Source: Candidatus Borrarchaeum weybense
GTDB taxonomy: Archaea > Asgardarchaeota > Sifarchaeia > Borrarchaeales > Borrarchaeaceae
Assembly (NCBI GenBank): GCA_019057385.1
Contig: JAHQJS010000006.1
Span: 372,001 to 436,000 of the forward strand
DNA: 64,000 nt
Direction: 5' to 3'
Shown here: piece by piece, positions 1 to 7,763 of the stretch
Layout of the letters: each line of letters opens with the position of its first letter
How positions within the stretch are numbered: position 1 is the stretch's first letter
Translations under genes and position numbers: made by a program
The notes under the pieces: model-generated
What the model saw: only the letters and a program-made list of their open reading frames with translations
Databases searched by the model: none
Told to the model about the DNA's origin: nothing

Positions 1-1
1 C

Positions 2-157
2 CTTGAAACCATGGGCTTTGGTGAAGGCAGAACTGTAATGTACTTCCTTTCATCTGCGGAAGCAGAAAAATTCAGAGAAGCAATGCAAACTTTTGGCGAA
101 AGTATTTCGAAACTTGGACCCAATCCGTCGCGCATAGCTCAAACTAGAACGGAATGA
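2..157 (+). CDS. C-terminal end of an unidentified protein (partial)
   Basis: The window opens inside this gene. One frame is open from base 2 to the TGA at 155-157 and gives the last 51 residues, including a helical-looking stretch FLSSAEAEKFREAMQTF. I do not recognise the family from so short a tail. It lies 118 bases upstream of the lipoate-binding protein gene on the same strand, but the hairpins and TATA-like box between them suggest separate transcription. A role beside the Hdr genes that follow is possible but not shown. Confidence 0.6.
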   Translation, partial: LETMGFGEGRTVMYFLSSAEAEKFREAMQTFGESISKLGPNPSRIAQTRTE

Positions 158-275
158 TCTCTCTCGGGAAACCCTTTCGGGACTGAGAGAAGGACTGGCT
201 CCCTACGCAGGGATGCTTCTTATATATAACTTTCATAAGAATATCCTTCAATAAGACAATTAGGAGGACTTATCA
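158..275 (+). promoter_or_regulatory. Structured leader with hairpins, TATA-like box and strong Shine-Dalgarno for the gcvH-hdrCB operon
   Basis: Just after the preceding stop, CTCTC at about 160 can pair with GAGAG at about 185 around an inner GGG-AAA-CCC / CCC-TTTC-GGG segment. A second hairpin, CCCT-ACGC-AGGG, lies at about 201-212. A TATA-like TTATATATA occupies about 220-228, placing a transcript start near 250. AGGAGG at 262-267 sits 8 bases before the ATG at 276. The hairpins lie upstream of the TATA box, so they more likely end the previous transcript than act as a leader riboswitch. Confidence 0.5.
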
Positions 276-728
276 ATGGGTAAACTTGAAGATTATGAAC
301 TTCCAGATGACCTATATTATACAACTGAACATTCTTGGGCAAAAGTAGAAGGAGATTCTGTCGTGGTCGGCGTAACCGATTTTGCGCAGGCTATGGCTGA
401 AAAGATTCAGGCTGTGCAATTACCTTTTGAAGGCGAGTCAGTAGAGTTCATGAAACCTTTTGGAACACTAGAAAGCGGCAAGTGGACAGGCAAGATTTAT
501 GCCCCAGTCTCAGGTGAAGTTACTGCGTTCAATGAAGGATTGTGGGATGATGCCTCACTTGTCAACAATGATCCCTACGGCGAAGGTTGGATGGTCAAAA
601 TTACTCCATCCAATTTGGATGAAGATCTTTCAAAACTTATGAAGGGTGGCACGGACGAATTTGTTCAATGGCAACTTGCCGAAATTGAGCGTGTAAAGAA
701 GGAAGTAGAGGAATCAAAGAAGGAATAG
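276..728 (+). CDS. GcvH-like lipoate-binding protein (LbpA-type candidate)
   Basis: 150 residues with the lipoyl-domain fold of glycine cleavage H protein. The motif ESGKWTGKIYAPVSGEV aligns with the H-protein lipoylation site ESVKA...IYAPVSGEV, making Lys69 the predicted lipoyl lysine. The start is the ATG 8 bases after AGGAGG. No glycine decarboxylase gene is adjacent; instead the next two genes, 3 and 2 bases apart, are HdrC and HdrB. In sulfur oxidisers a GcvH-like protein, LbpA, carries sulfur on lipoate for an Hdr-like complex, so that is the favoured role here. An ordinary H protein placed next to Hdr by chance is the alternative. The lysine-rich tail after about residue 130 is longer than usual. 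Confidence 0.85.
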   Translation: MGKLEDYELPDDLYYTTEHSWAKVEGDSVVVGVTDFAQAMAEKIQAVQLPFEGESVEFMKPFGTLESGKWTGKIYAPVSGEVTAFNEGLWDDASLVNNDPYGEGWMVKITPSNLDEDLSKLMKGGTDEFVQWQLAEIERVKKEVEESKKE

Positions 729-731
729 AAT

Positions 732-1271
732 TTGGAAAACGAAAAGGTAGTAAAGATTTCAGATCTAGACTTGAGCCTCGCAGAGGAATTCATCGAGGAC
801 ATGTCATTTGATCTCTTTGCTTGCTATCAGTGTGGCACATGCACTGGTAGCTGTCCTGTAGCACGGTTCGGTGGCGAAGAATTCAGTCCGAGAAATATCA
901 TTCGGCTTATCATGTTGGGGGATCGAGAAGCAGTATTGCGCAATCCGCTCATTTGGTTGTGCACAGGCTGTTATGTATGCGAGGAACGTTGCCCTCAAGA
1001 TGTAAAACCTCCAAAGATCATCGTTCATCTCAGGAACATTGCGGCTAAGGAGAACATTATACCAAGCGTATGGTCAGATATCGCAGCCAATATCTTAACA
1101 TTTGGTCTTATGAACGAGATTGGGGAGTTCGAGAACAAAGTCCGTAAAACTCGTTTCAAACTTCCTGAACTACCAACTCCTGACGCTGATACAATGCGAA
1201 AACTCGCTGAAAAGATTAAGTTTGACAGATTAGTCCATTATAAACATCCTGAAGAAGAAACTGGTGAATAA
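732..1271 (+). CDS. hdrC: Heterodisulfide reductase subunit C-like iron-sulfur protein
   Basis: 179 residues with two 4Fe-4S ferredoxin motifs, CYQCGTCTGSCPVA (about residues 31-44) and CTGCYVCEERCP (about 77-88), the HdrC pattern. It starts at TTG (732), three bases after the previous stop, and the next gene follows after 2 bases, so the three are surely co-transcribed. HdrC moves electrons between HdrA flavin/iron-sulfur centres and HdrB. No HdrA is visible in the window. The link to a lipoate-binding protein favours an sHdr-like sulfur route over the methanogenic CoM-S-S-CoB reductase, but the sequence alone does not decide. Confidence 0.88.
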   Translation: MENEKVVKISDLDLSLAEEFIEDMSFDLFACYQCGTCTGSCPVARFGGEEFSPRNIIRLIMLGDREAVLRNPLIWLCTGCYVCEERCPQDVKPPKIIVHLRNIAAKENIIPSVWSDIAANILTFGLMNEIGEFENKVRKTRFKLPELPTPDADTMRKLAEKIKFDRLVHYKHPEEETGE

Positions 1272-1273
1272 AA

Positions 1274-2161
1274 GTGAAGTACGCTCTTTTTCTAGGTTGT
1301 ACAATTCCCGAAAAAATGAACGGCTACGAAGCCTCTTCCCGCGTGGTCGCAAGGGAACTTGGGGTAGAACTGATCGATCTCCCTAATTCAGGATGTTGTG
1401 GTTCTCCTATCGTTCGTTCAATGGACGAACAATATTGGACGTTATTGGCAGCTAGAATTTTAGCTACAGCCGAAGAAATGGGCTTGGATCTTTGCTGTTT
1501 ATGCAACGGCTGCGTAGGCTCAATCATGCATGCAAATGAGTACTTGAAGAAGGATAAAATCGCAAGGGAACGTATTAACGATATTCTGTCAGACTTTGAT
1601 CTAGAATATAAAGGCACACTTGAAGTGAAACATCTTCTCAAAATTCTTTATGAGGATGTTGGACTTTCACGAATAAAGGAACACCTTGAGATACCGTTTA
1701 AAGACGGGCTTAAGATTGGGGCATACTATGGATGTCACATGCTTCGCCCTTCTGAGCTTACGCACCATGGAGACCCCGAGCGACCTACGCATATGGATGA
1801 AATCATAAATCTTACGGGAGCTATTGCATCAGATTATGAGGGGAAAATATCCTGCTGTGGAGCCCCCGTCTTAAGTAATGCCCCGGAGATCGCTTGGCGT
1901 CTGACACATCGTATCATATCTACTGCGCACGACGCAGACCTTAAGGGTCTCATAACAATATGCCCATTTTGCTCTCTTAGCCTCGATTTAAATCAGATCA
2001 AGGTTAAAGAACTCTGGGAACTTGACTATGATATCCCTGTTCTTCACCTACCGCAACTGTTGGGACTTTCAATGGGCTATGGGGTCAGAGAACTTGGCAT
2101 ATTTGAAAACAGAGTTAAGAGTGCGATGAAATTCCCTCGATTTCTTTTAAAAAATGAATGA
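1274..2161 (+). CDS. hdrB: Heterodisulfide reductase subunit B-like protein with two CCG domains
   Basis: 295 residues, GTG start. Two cysteine-rich CCG domains are visible: FLGCTIP ... NSGCCGSP ... LCCLCNGC in the N-terminal half, and YYGCHML ... KISCCGAP ... ICPFC in the C-terminal half. Such domains bind the non-cubane 4Fe-4S clusters of HdrB, where the disulfide (or lipoate-bound sulfur in sHdr systems) is handled. It is the last gene of the gcvH-hdrC-hdrB operon. The length matches HdrB of methanogens and sHdrB. Confidence 0.88.
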   Translation: MKYALFLGCTIPEKMNGYEASSRVVARELGVELIDLPNSGCCGSPIVRSMDEQYWTLLAARILATAEEMGLDLCCLCNGCVGSIMHANEYLKKDKIARERINDILSDFDLEYKGTLEVKHLLKILYEDVGLSRIKEHLEIPFKDGLKIGAYYGCHMLRPSELTHHGDPERPTHMDEIINLTGAIASDYEGKISCCGAPVLSNAPEIAWRLTHRIISTAHDADLKGLITICPFCSLSLDLNQIKVKELWELDYDIPVLHLPQLLGLSMGYGVRELGIFENRVKSAMKFPRFLLKNE

Positions 2162-2205
2162 TAGAAGCATAGCCTTATCAAATACTTAAAATATGTGATT
2201 AACTC

Positions 2206-3450
2206 ATGATCGAATTTGAGCGAAGTCTAGAGTTTGCAAAAGAACTGGACTTGGCGGATCCATTAGCTAAATTTCGAGCAATGTTCCACTATCCCAACTC
2301 CATAATCTATTTTTGTGGCAACTCATTAGGTCTTCAACCAAAAACAGCAAGAACTGAAATAGATAGAATCCTAAAGACATGGGAGGAGATTGGTGTTGAA
2401 GGATGGTTTCATGGGTCAAAAAACTGGTTTTCCTATTCAGATGATTTAGTAAACAGCTTGGCACGAATTATAGGTGCACATCCAGAAGAAGTTTCAATAA
2501 TGAACTCTTTGACTGTCAATCTTCATCTTCTTCTAGTAAGTTTTTACCGTCCTACTTCAGACAGACACCGAATATTGATTGAAGAACATGCTTTTCCAAG
2601 TGATCAATATGCTTTAAAATCCCAAATCCGTTTTCATGGCTATGACGTTAATGATTCTCTACTAGAAGTTAAGGCAAGAGCTGGTGAACATACGCTTAGG
2701 ACAGAAGACATTATTGAAGCAATAGATGAATCTATCGCCTTAGTCCTTTTTTCTGGAATCAACTATCTTACTGGTCAAGCATTTGACATGGAAGCCATCA
2801 CTAAAGCTGCCCATGCAAAAGGGGCAGCTGTTGGCTTTGATCTTGCACATGCAGTAGGAAATATCCCTCTTGAATTGCATGATTGGAATGTAGATTTTGC
2901 CGTTTGGTGTAATTACAAGTATCTTAACGCTGGTCCTGGTGGAATAAGTGCCTGTTTTATACATAAAAACAACTTTGAGAAAGATCTCCCTCGATTTGAT
3001 GGCTGGTGGGGTGGGGAACGTGAGACAATGTTCCTAATGGAGCCAAATATCAACCCAGCGCTTGGAGCTTCCGGTTGGCAAATAAGTACTCATCCTGTGC
3101 TTTTATTAGCAAGTTTGAAAGCAGCGTTAGACGTTTGGGATAAGTTAGAGGACCTCTCCCTATTTTATAAGAAAAGAGATTTGTTAACTGGCTACTTAGA
3201 ATTCTTGATAAAAGAACTAGGTCCTGAAAATTACGAGATAATTACCCCTTCAAAAGCTAATGAGCGAGGATGCCAACTCTCAATTCGAACTCTCAAAAAT
3301 GGTAAAAAATTATTTAATACATTGATAGATCGGGGGGTAACCGTTGATTGGAGGGAGCCTGATATAATCCGTGTTGCCCCCAATCCTTTGTACAATACAT
3401 TTGAAGAAGTTTTTTTGTTTGCTGAGATACTTGCAGAAGCAGTACAATGA
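2206..3450 (+). CDS. kynU: Kynureninase
   Basis: 414 residues, a PLP enzyme of fold type I that cleaves kynurenine to anthranilate and alanine. The PLP-binding lysine is Lys238 in WCNYKYLNAGPGG, and FCGNSLGLQP near residue 40 and the WWG segment are typical of kynureninases. An ATG start follows a TATA-like CTTAAAATA about 20 bases upstream, so the message may be nearly leaderless. It stands alone; no tryptophan dioxygenase or formamidase is seen nearby. Kynureninase is uncommon in archaea, and a role in tryptophan or NAD metabolism is inferred from the family only. Confidence 0.92.
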   Translation: MIEFERSLEFAKELDLADPLAKFRAMFHYPNSIIYFCGNSLGLQPKTARTEIDRILKTWEEIGVEGWFHGSKNWFSYSDDLVNSLARIIGAHPEEVSIMNSLTVNLHLLLVSFYRPTSDRHRILIEEHAFPSDQYALKSQIRFHGYDVNDSLLEVKARAGEHTLRTEDIIEAIDESIALVLFSGINYLTGQAFDMEAITKAAHAKGAAVGFDLAHAVGNIPLELHDWNVDFAVWCNYKYLNAGPGGISACFIHKNNFEKDLPRFDGWWGGERETMFLMEPNINPALGASGWQISTHPVLLLASLKAALDVWDKLEDLSLFYKKRDLLTGYLEFLIKELGPENYEIITPSKANERGCQLSIRTLKNGKKLFNTLIDRGVTVDWREPDIIRVAPNPLYNTFEEVFLFAEILAEAVQ

Positions 3451-3522
3451 TTTCATCACTTGTTGATTGTTCCTGTAAAAGGTAGCGGGATAACCTAAGA
3501 GAAAGTTTGTAAGGCGCTATCC

Positions 3523-3999
3523 TCACTCTTCTGTTTTGAATACATATTCACCATAAGGATCCCCAGCACACATTGCTTTAGGACGTTCCCATTTAGCCTT
3601 TGGGTTTATGGTCTTACAAACAATATCTACAAAGGGTAAGACCCAATCGCTGAGATCTTTGTACGAAGTTTTAAACGGAGACTTTGTGACTTTAACTCTA
3701 GCAATTGTTTTAGACCGCTCAAGCCAAGTATATTCGTACCCACAGAGCTCATACCAGATGTCCCACCACTTTGCCCATGCTTCAGCATCATTGCCCTCTA
3801 TTTTGAAAGCTGCTAGAAACGTGGCGGTAAGATTCTTTATTCTATCCTCCATTTTGCAGAGCCTTTCATATACTTTAAGTGCTGTAGCTGCACCGCATTC
3901 CTCGCGGATTGCATATAGATAGCCTTTATGGATGGAGATATAGGCTCTGATAGCAAAATCGTATTTTAGTTCCAAAGGTATCATTATTTTCTTATCCAT
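3523..3999 (-). CDS. Conserved hypothetical protein, possibly L-2-amino-thiazoline-4-carboxylate hydrolase-like
   Basis: 158 residues, mostly helical, no signal peptide or membrane segment. The arrangement of a helical N-terminus, a central WAKWWDIWYELCGYEYTWLE segment and a C-terminal MCAGDPYGEYVF motif recalls the small archaeal/bacterial family named after L-2-amino-thiazoline-4-carboxylic acid hydrolase, but this is a weak recognition. GAT-GAGG-type ribosome site lies before the ATG. It converges on kynU with about 70 bases between. Confidence 0.55.
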   Translation of the reverse strand: MDKKIMIPLELKYDFAIRAYISIHKGYLYAIREECGAATALKVYERLCKMEDRIKNLTATFLAAFKIEGNDAEAWAKWWDIWYELCGYEYTWLERSKTIARVKVTKSPFKTSYKDLSDWVLPFVDIVCKTINPKAKWERPKAMCAGDPYGEYVFKTEE

Positions 4000-4300
4000 A
4001 GTTTCCTCATCTCCCTTCGACTGAGTAATTTTTTAGCGCCCCTTACTATGATGTCAAAAAATCCGATACCTGTGAACATGAATTATTGGGCTCTGCTTCG
4101 TCGCGAGTTCTTCATAGTCAGCATCATGACTCCGATTGGGACGGCGTGCATCATCACCCACTATATATTGTATCTTAATCTTAAAAATGTATTTTTTCAG
4201 ATTATTTCACGCTTTTCTGTGTATACGAGCTACCATCAGTATCAATAAAACGAAAAAACAAGTATTTTTCTCTTCTAAGAACTTGTAAAATAAAAAGATT

Positions 4301-4840
4301 TTATGAGAAATACGAAAATGAGGAGTCCATCTCATCAACGCTTGAATAGTCATCACTGAGACTTGACGGGTGGCTTGCAGTTTTAAACCAGTTGATCAGC
4401 TGTTCTTCATTCGTTTCTGTTATAACTTTATTCTTTTTAAGAAGTTCTTTGAAGGTTCTCTCTCTTATAGGGATCGGTAATCTAACGCCTGTCCTTTTTT
4501 TGACTTCCCAACGCAATTTAGAAAGTACATAGCGAACAGGGAACTTCTTCAAGCGTTTACTGATTTCTTCGCGCTCCATGATTCCCAATTTGATAGATTC
4601 CTGTATAACCCTTTCATTATCGCACATTGTATTAACAAAGCAGTCTTCATGAATTACATGATGACCCTGTACCACAATAACGTTGCTAATAGAAACTTTT
4701 TCACCGCACAGAATACATCGCAACTTGACGCCATCCCTTAATGCCTGCGAAATCAACTCTGAAATTACTGTGTATGGTTCTAAGCTAATAAAAGGATCAT
4801 GATTACAGGGCAGAGGATCTTCATATTCATCTTCCATCAA
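4301..4840 (-). CDS. Hypothetical protein with a zinc-finger-like Cys/His set
   Basis: 179 residues, not recognised. A CNHDP near the start, CILCGEKV at about residues 41-48 and HHVIHEDCF at about 59-67 look like ligands of one or two zinc sites resembling a RING/LIM-like knuckle. The middle is basic and helical, and the last 20 residues are acidic and Ser-rich. The region 4000-4300 upstream of its stop and before the divergent gene holds nothing I can name. Confidence 0.5.
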   Translation of the reverse strand: MMEDEYEDPLPCNHDPFISLEPYTVISELISQALRDGVKLRCILCGEKVSISNVIVVQGHHVIHEDCFVNTMCDNERVIQESIKLGIMEREEISKRLKKFPVRYVLSKLRWEVKKRTGVRLPIPIRERTFKELLKKNKVITETNEEQLINWFKTASHPSSLSDDYSSVDEMDSSFSYFS

Positions 4841-4969
4841 ATTTCCACTCCGTGCTTTCTCAAACGAAACAAAGAATATATTCGTGTTTTAAATACGTTT
4901 CCAAATAAACACTATTTCAATAAAACCTATTTCGTAATCCCTAAATCTTACACTTTACGACAACAAAAA

Positions 4970-5086
4970 AACCTTTGGGCAACTATTTTAATGCGAATAT
5001 TCAAAGAACCTTTGAGCAACTATTTTTCCCCGGTCGCCCCCAAGAACATTAGGAATGTGTCATACATCTTTTTAATGCGAATATTC
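4970..5086. repeat. Short interspersed direct repeats reaching into the end of a gene
   Basis: AACCTTTGRGCAACTATTTT occurs at 4970-4989 and 5007-5026 (19 of 20 identical), and TTTTAATGCGAATATTC occurs at 4986-5002 and 5070-5086 (identical). The second copy of the first unit spans the stop of the methyltransferase gene. This looks like a local duplication that captured the gene's 3' end. Confidence 0.7.
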
Positions 5087-5652
5087 CTGAAATGTGCCAG
5101 TTGAAAGAATCGATACAAATCGTCTACGCCCATTGGGTTTTCATCTTCCCAGATCCACTCTTTCCCAAATTTTTTGTATCCGTAGTTGAGAATCCCTAGC
5201 AATCCAGCGCGATAGGGCACTATGGCAAGTACCTTACCTTTCGGTTTAACAACTCGTCTCATCTCTGCTAATGCTAAGCTTGGTTTTTCAAAATGTTCTA
5301 GCAAACCAACGCTCCATACCGCATCAAAAGTGTTCTCGCTAAACGGTAAGTTGAATGCATCCGTCACAACGAATTTAGCAAGTGGATTTTGAGCAGAATA
5401 TTTCTTGGCTAATTGCAAGGCAGAGGCTGAAAAATCAGCACCAATTACATCTATACCTTTTACACGTATTTTCAGCGAGCATTGCGCAGTGCCACATCCT
5501 ACTTCTAAAATTAAGCCTTTGATTCGCTTTCTAGCAAAACGTGCAAATGTAGAGGAGAAATAATGCTCCCTTAAAAAGTAGATAAGCGAATGAAGAGTAG
5601 ACTGGCGAACATGTTGTTTTTCCCAGACTGAGTCCCATGTATCCTTACTCAT
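5020..5652 (-). CDS. SAM-dependent methyltransferase (class I)
   Basis: 210 residues with the Rossmann SAM-binding motif LEVGCGTAQCSLKI (about residues 49-62), the acidic end of beta-2 in VIGADFS, and DAFNLPFSENTFDAVWSVG as motif II/III, followed by LLEHFEKPS. This is the UbiE/COQ5-like Methyltransf_11 type; the substrate is not evident. It lies 16 bases downstream of the glycosyltransferase gene on the same strand and is probably co-transcribed, hinting at a lipid or sugar substrate. The 3' end contains short repeats. Confidence 0.85.
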   Translation of the reverse strand: MSKDTWDSVWEKQHVRQSTLHSLIYFLREHYFSSTFARFARKRIKGLILEVGCGTAQCSLKIRVKGIDVIGADFSASALQLAKKYSAQNPLAKFVVTDAFNLPFSENTFDAVWSVGLLEHFEKPSLALAEMRRVVKPKGKVLAIVPYRAGLLGILNYGYKKFGKEWIWEDENPMGVDDLYRFFQLAHFRNIRIKKMYDTFLMFLGATGEK

Positions 5653-5668
5653 TAAAAATCCTCAGAAC

Positions 5669-6370
5669 TTATTTGCCTAATAATTGCCTAAATACTACTC
5701 GAAGATAGCCTGGGCCAACTTTGAAATATCGTAACTTAGAAGTCCCTCCTCCTCTCCTATGATAATGAATTGGAACCTCTATAACCCTAAAATCCTTTTT
5801 GTAAATTTTTAGATGAATTTCTGGATGTATTTCAAATCCTTCAGATTTAAGTTCTACTTTTTCTATTGCCTTCTGTCTCATAGCACGAAATCCCGTCGTT
5901 AAATCATTTACAAAAGTCCGCAAGAAGAGCTTGCTTAATACATTATATAAGCCACTTATGATAATTCGGGATCGAGGCATGTCTGCCCTCCCTCCCTTCA
6001 TATAACGAGATCCGATAACCAAGTCTGCTCCGTTTTTAATTCCTTGAATGAGCTTAGGAATTTCTTTAGGATCGTGTGAGAAGTCCCCATCCATTGTAAT
6101 AATAACATCATTGTTTTTCGCAGCCTTGATTCCCTCTCGCAATGTTAAACCGACGCCACACACTCCATCCGCTCGGAAAACCGGCGTAAGGTTTGTCATC
6201 TTCTTTGACAATTCTTTGAGAATAGTAGTTGTGTTATCATTACTATTATCATCAACGATTATTATTTGATTTTGAATCTTTAATTGACGCAATACATTAT
6301 CTATATCGTTCACAAGTTTTTCTATGTTTTCTTCTTCGTTATGCGCAGGAACTACGACCGCAACCTTCAT
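5669..6370 (-). CDS. Family 2 glycosyltransferase, dolichyl/polyprenyl-phosphate mannose synthase-like
   Basis: 233 residues of the GT2/DPM1 type. PAHNEEENIEKLV at the start, the DDNSNDNT nucleotide-binding segment and MDGDFSHDP (DxD metal site) are all present, then RYMKGG and the membrane-edge motif TGFRAMR typical of Dpm1. No transmembrane C-terminus, so it is the short catalytic type that acts at the inner membrane face. It would move mannose or another sugar from GDP-sugar to a polyprenyl phosphate for N-glycan or lipid glycosylation. Followed by a methyltransferase gene in the same operon. Confidence 0.88.
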   Translation of the reverse strand: MKVAVVVPAHNEEENIEKLVNDIDNVLRQLKIQNQIIIVDDNSNDNTTTILKELSKKMTNLTPVFRADGVCGVGLTLREGIKAAKNNDVIITMDGDFSHDPKEIPKLIQGIKNGADLVIGSRYMKGGRADMPRSRIIISGLYNVLSKLFLRTFVNDLTTGFRAMRQKAIEKVELKSEGFEIHPEIHLKIYKKDFRVIEVPIHYHRRGGGTSKLRYFKVGPGYLRVVFRQLLGK

Positions 6371-6535
6371 TAATGTCTTCTCCAGAAGAAATCAAGCGTA
6401 AATTCTCTTTTTCTACTCCAATGTCGTCCTATAGATTAAGAACAATTAGATAATGTCGTCTCTTTTAACTTAATCGGTGTGAGTTCTTTTCAAAAAAGAA
6501 GTTTGTTCAGTTAAGAAAGAGAAAAGGAAATGACA

Positions 6536-7258
6536 TTACATCAATTTAATCTCTTCATATGAACGGATCAGTCTAGGAAGTATTTCAAAAACTTTTTTTA
6601 CTGCTGGAACAACTTTAAATCGCTGGGAATTCCAATCTGCTTCAATTAAGCCGCGCCATTCAAGCCAGTATAATCTAAGTTTTGTTTTATATCTACCTAA
6701 CTCGACCATGTCTGCAATTTGCTCTAAAGCATTGTTCTCAGTACCAATACGATCGATTATACGCAGTAATGAACTTGCACGTAGAATGTTAATCAACAAA
6801 AGTATGAGAAGCGGTCTCATCATGCCATTGCCTGTCTTGGCTGAAATTGGTATGATCGGATATCCAGTAAGTCCTAGAAGCCCTCTTATTTCTTCACCGC
6901 TCTTTGCCCCAGGTAAATCTTGTTTATTAGCTGCTATCACGCAGGGAATTGATGCAACAATCTGTATTTCTTGCATCTCTTGCCAGATTTCATTGAAATT
7001 TTCGATATTAGGATTTGCGGAATCTACCATGAAAATCATGCCGTCAGCCCCTTCAGATAAGATTTGCCGCAAAATCGAGAACCTGACAAGTCCAGGCGTT
7101 CCAAAGAGAAAAGCTGGAATGCCTAAAACATCTACTGTCCCATGGTCAAGAGCAACTGTGGTTCCTGACTTATCTAACGAAATAGCTGATTCTTTGGCAA
7201 GTGATTGTACAAGGGTAGATTTCCCAGAACTGAACGCGCCCGTTATAATTATCTTCAT
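6536..7258 (-). CDS. Small Arf/Rab-like GTPase with C-terminal winged-helix domain
   Basis: 240 residues. G1 is GAFSSGKST (residues 7-15), G2 Thr lies in SGTTVALDHG, G3 is FGTPG in place of the usual DTAG/DxxG, G4 is NKQD, and G5 SAKTG. This is the archaeal Gtr/Arf-like family often listed as COG2229. After the GTPase (ending near residue 165) come about 70 residues that read as a winged helix: a helix IADMVELG, a recognition-like helix LRLYWLEWRGLIE and a wing RFKVVPAVKKVF. So it may couple nucleotide state to DNA or protein binding. Single gene, divergent from the permease. Confidence 0.85.
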   Translation of the reverse strand: MKIIITGAFSSGKSTLVQSLAKESAISLDKSGTTVALDHGTVDVLGIPAFLFGTPGLVRFSILRQILSEGADGMIFMVDSANPNIENFNEIWQEMQEIQIVASIPCVIAANKQDLPGAKSGEEIRGLLGLTGYPIIPISAKTGNGMMRPLLILLLINILRASSLLRIIDRIGTENNALEQIADMVELGRYKTKLRLYWLEWRGLIEADWNSQRFKVVPAVKKVFEILPRLIRSYEEIKLM

Positions 7259-7763
7259 ATATGTCTCCCTTCAGCTAATTGTGTTATCTACAGTGATGCC
7301 TCTTTTTATCTATTGTGGAAAACATTATCACCAATATGTTAAAGCTGACTCTTTTGCTTGTTTCTTTTTTAGAGGTCTTTTTGTCATCATTACATCAAGC
7401 TAAACTGCAAAAATTAATAAATTCTCATTCTTCCTGAGGTTTTGTAACTCAAGTCCCTCATTCATGCTTGATTCTAGTTTGGAATTTTATAATCTGTAAT
7501 ATTAGTTAATTTCTCTTACTAATTATGTTCAATAGTTTAACCGACGTTATTTGTTTTTGTCATTTTTGAAAGTTCTTTATCATTCTGTTGTGGACAAATG
7601 TCTTCTCAGGGGTTGCTTATTCTATACACTTTGTTCGTTATGTAAACTCGCTTGCCATTAACTATTTATATAAGAAACGATCAGATATTTGCCAATTTCC
7701 TAAAACATACACATTGTTTTACAAATATAAAAGAAAATAAAAATTTAAAAATTGGGGAAAACT
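7259..7763. promoter_or_regulatory. Divergent intergenic region with TATA-like box for the permease gene
   Basis: About 500 AT-rich bases separate the GTPase and permease starts. TTTATATAA at about 7664-7672 is a good archaeal TATA candidate, giving a leader of roughly 65-70 bases. Another AT-rich candidate, CAAATATAAAAG, lies closer at about 7724. GGGG at 7754-7757 serves as ribosome site for the ATG at 7764. No gene or RNA was found in the rest. Confidence 0.4.

Noticed and set aside
158..215. Glycine riboswitch before the gcvH-like gene
   Set aside because: The hairpins do not show the conserved glycine-aptamer core and lie upstream of the TATA-like box, so they would not be in the transcript.
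732..2161. Methanogenic heterodisulfide reductase
   Set aside because: HdrCB are present, but no other methanogenesis gene is in the window and the GcvH-like neighbour points elsewhere; left open as Hdr-like.
4048..4248. Plus-strand frame of 66 codons between two minus-strand genes
   Set aside because: No ribosome site, unusual composition, no recognisable motif.
6708..7403. Open frame on the plus strand opposite the GTPase gene (231 codons)
   Set aside because: Antisense shadow of the GTPase; no motif or plausible start.
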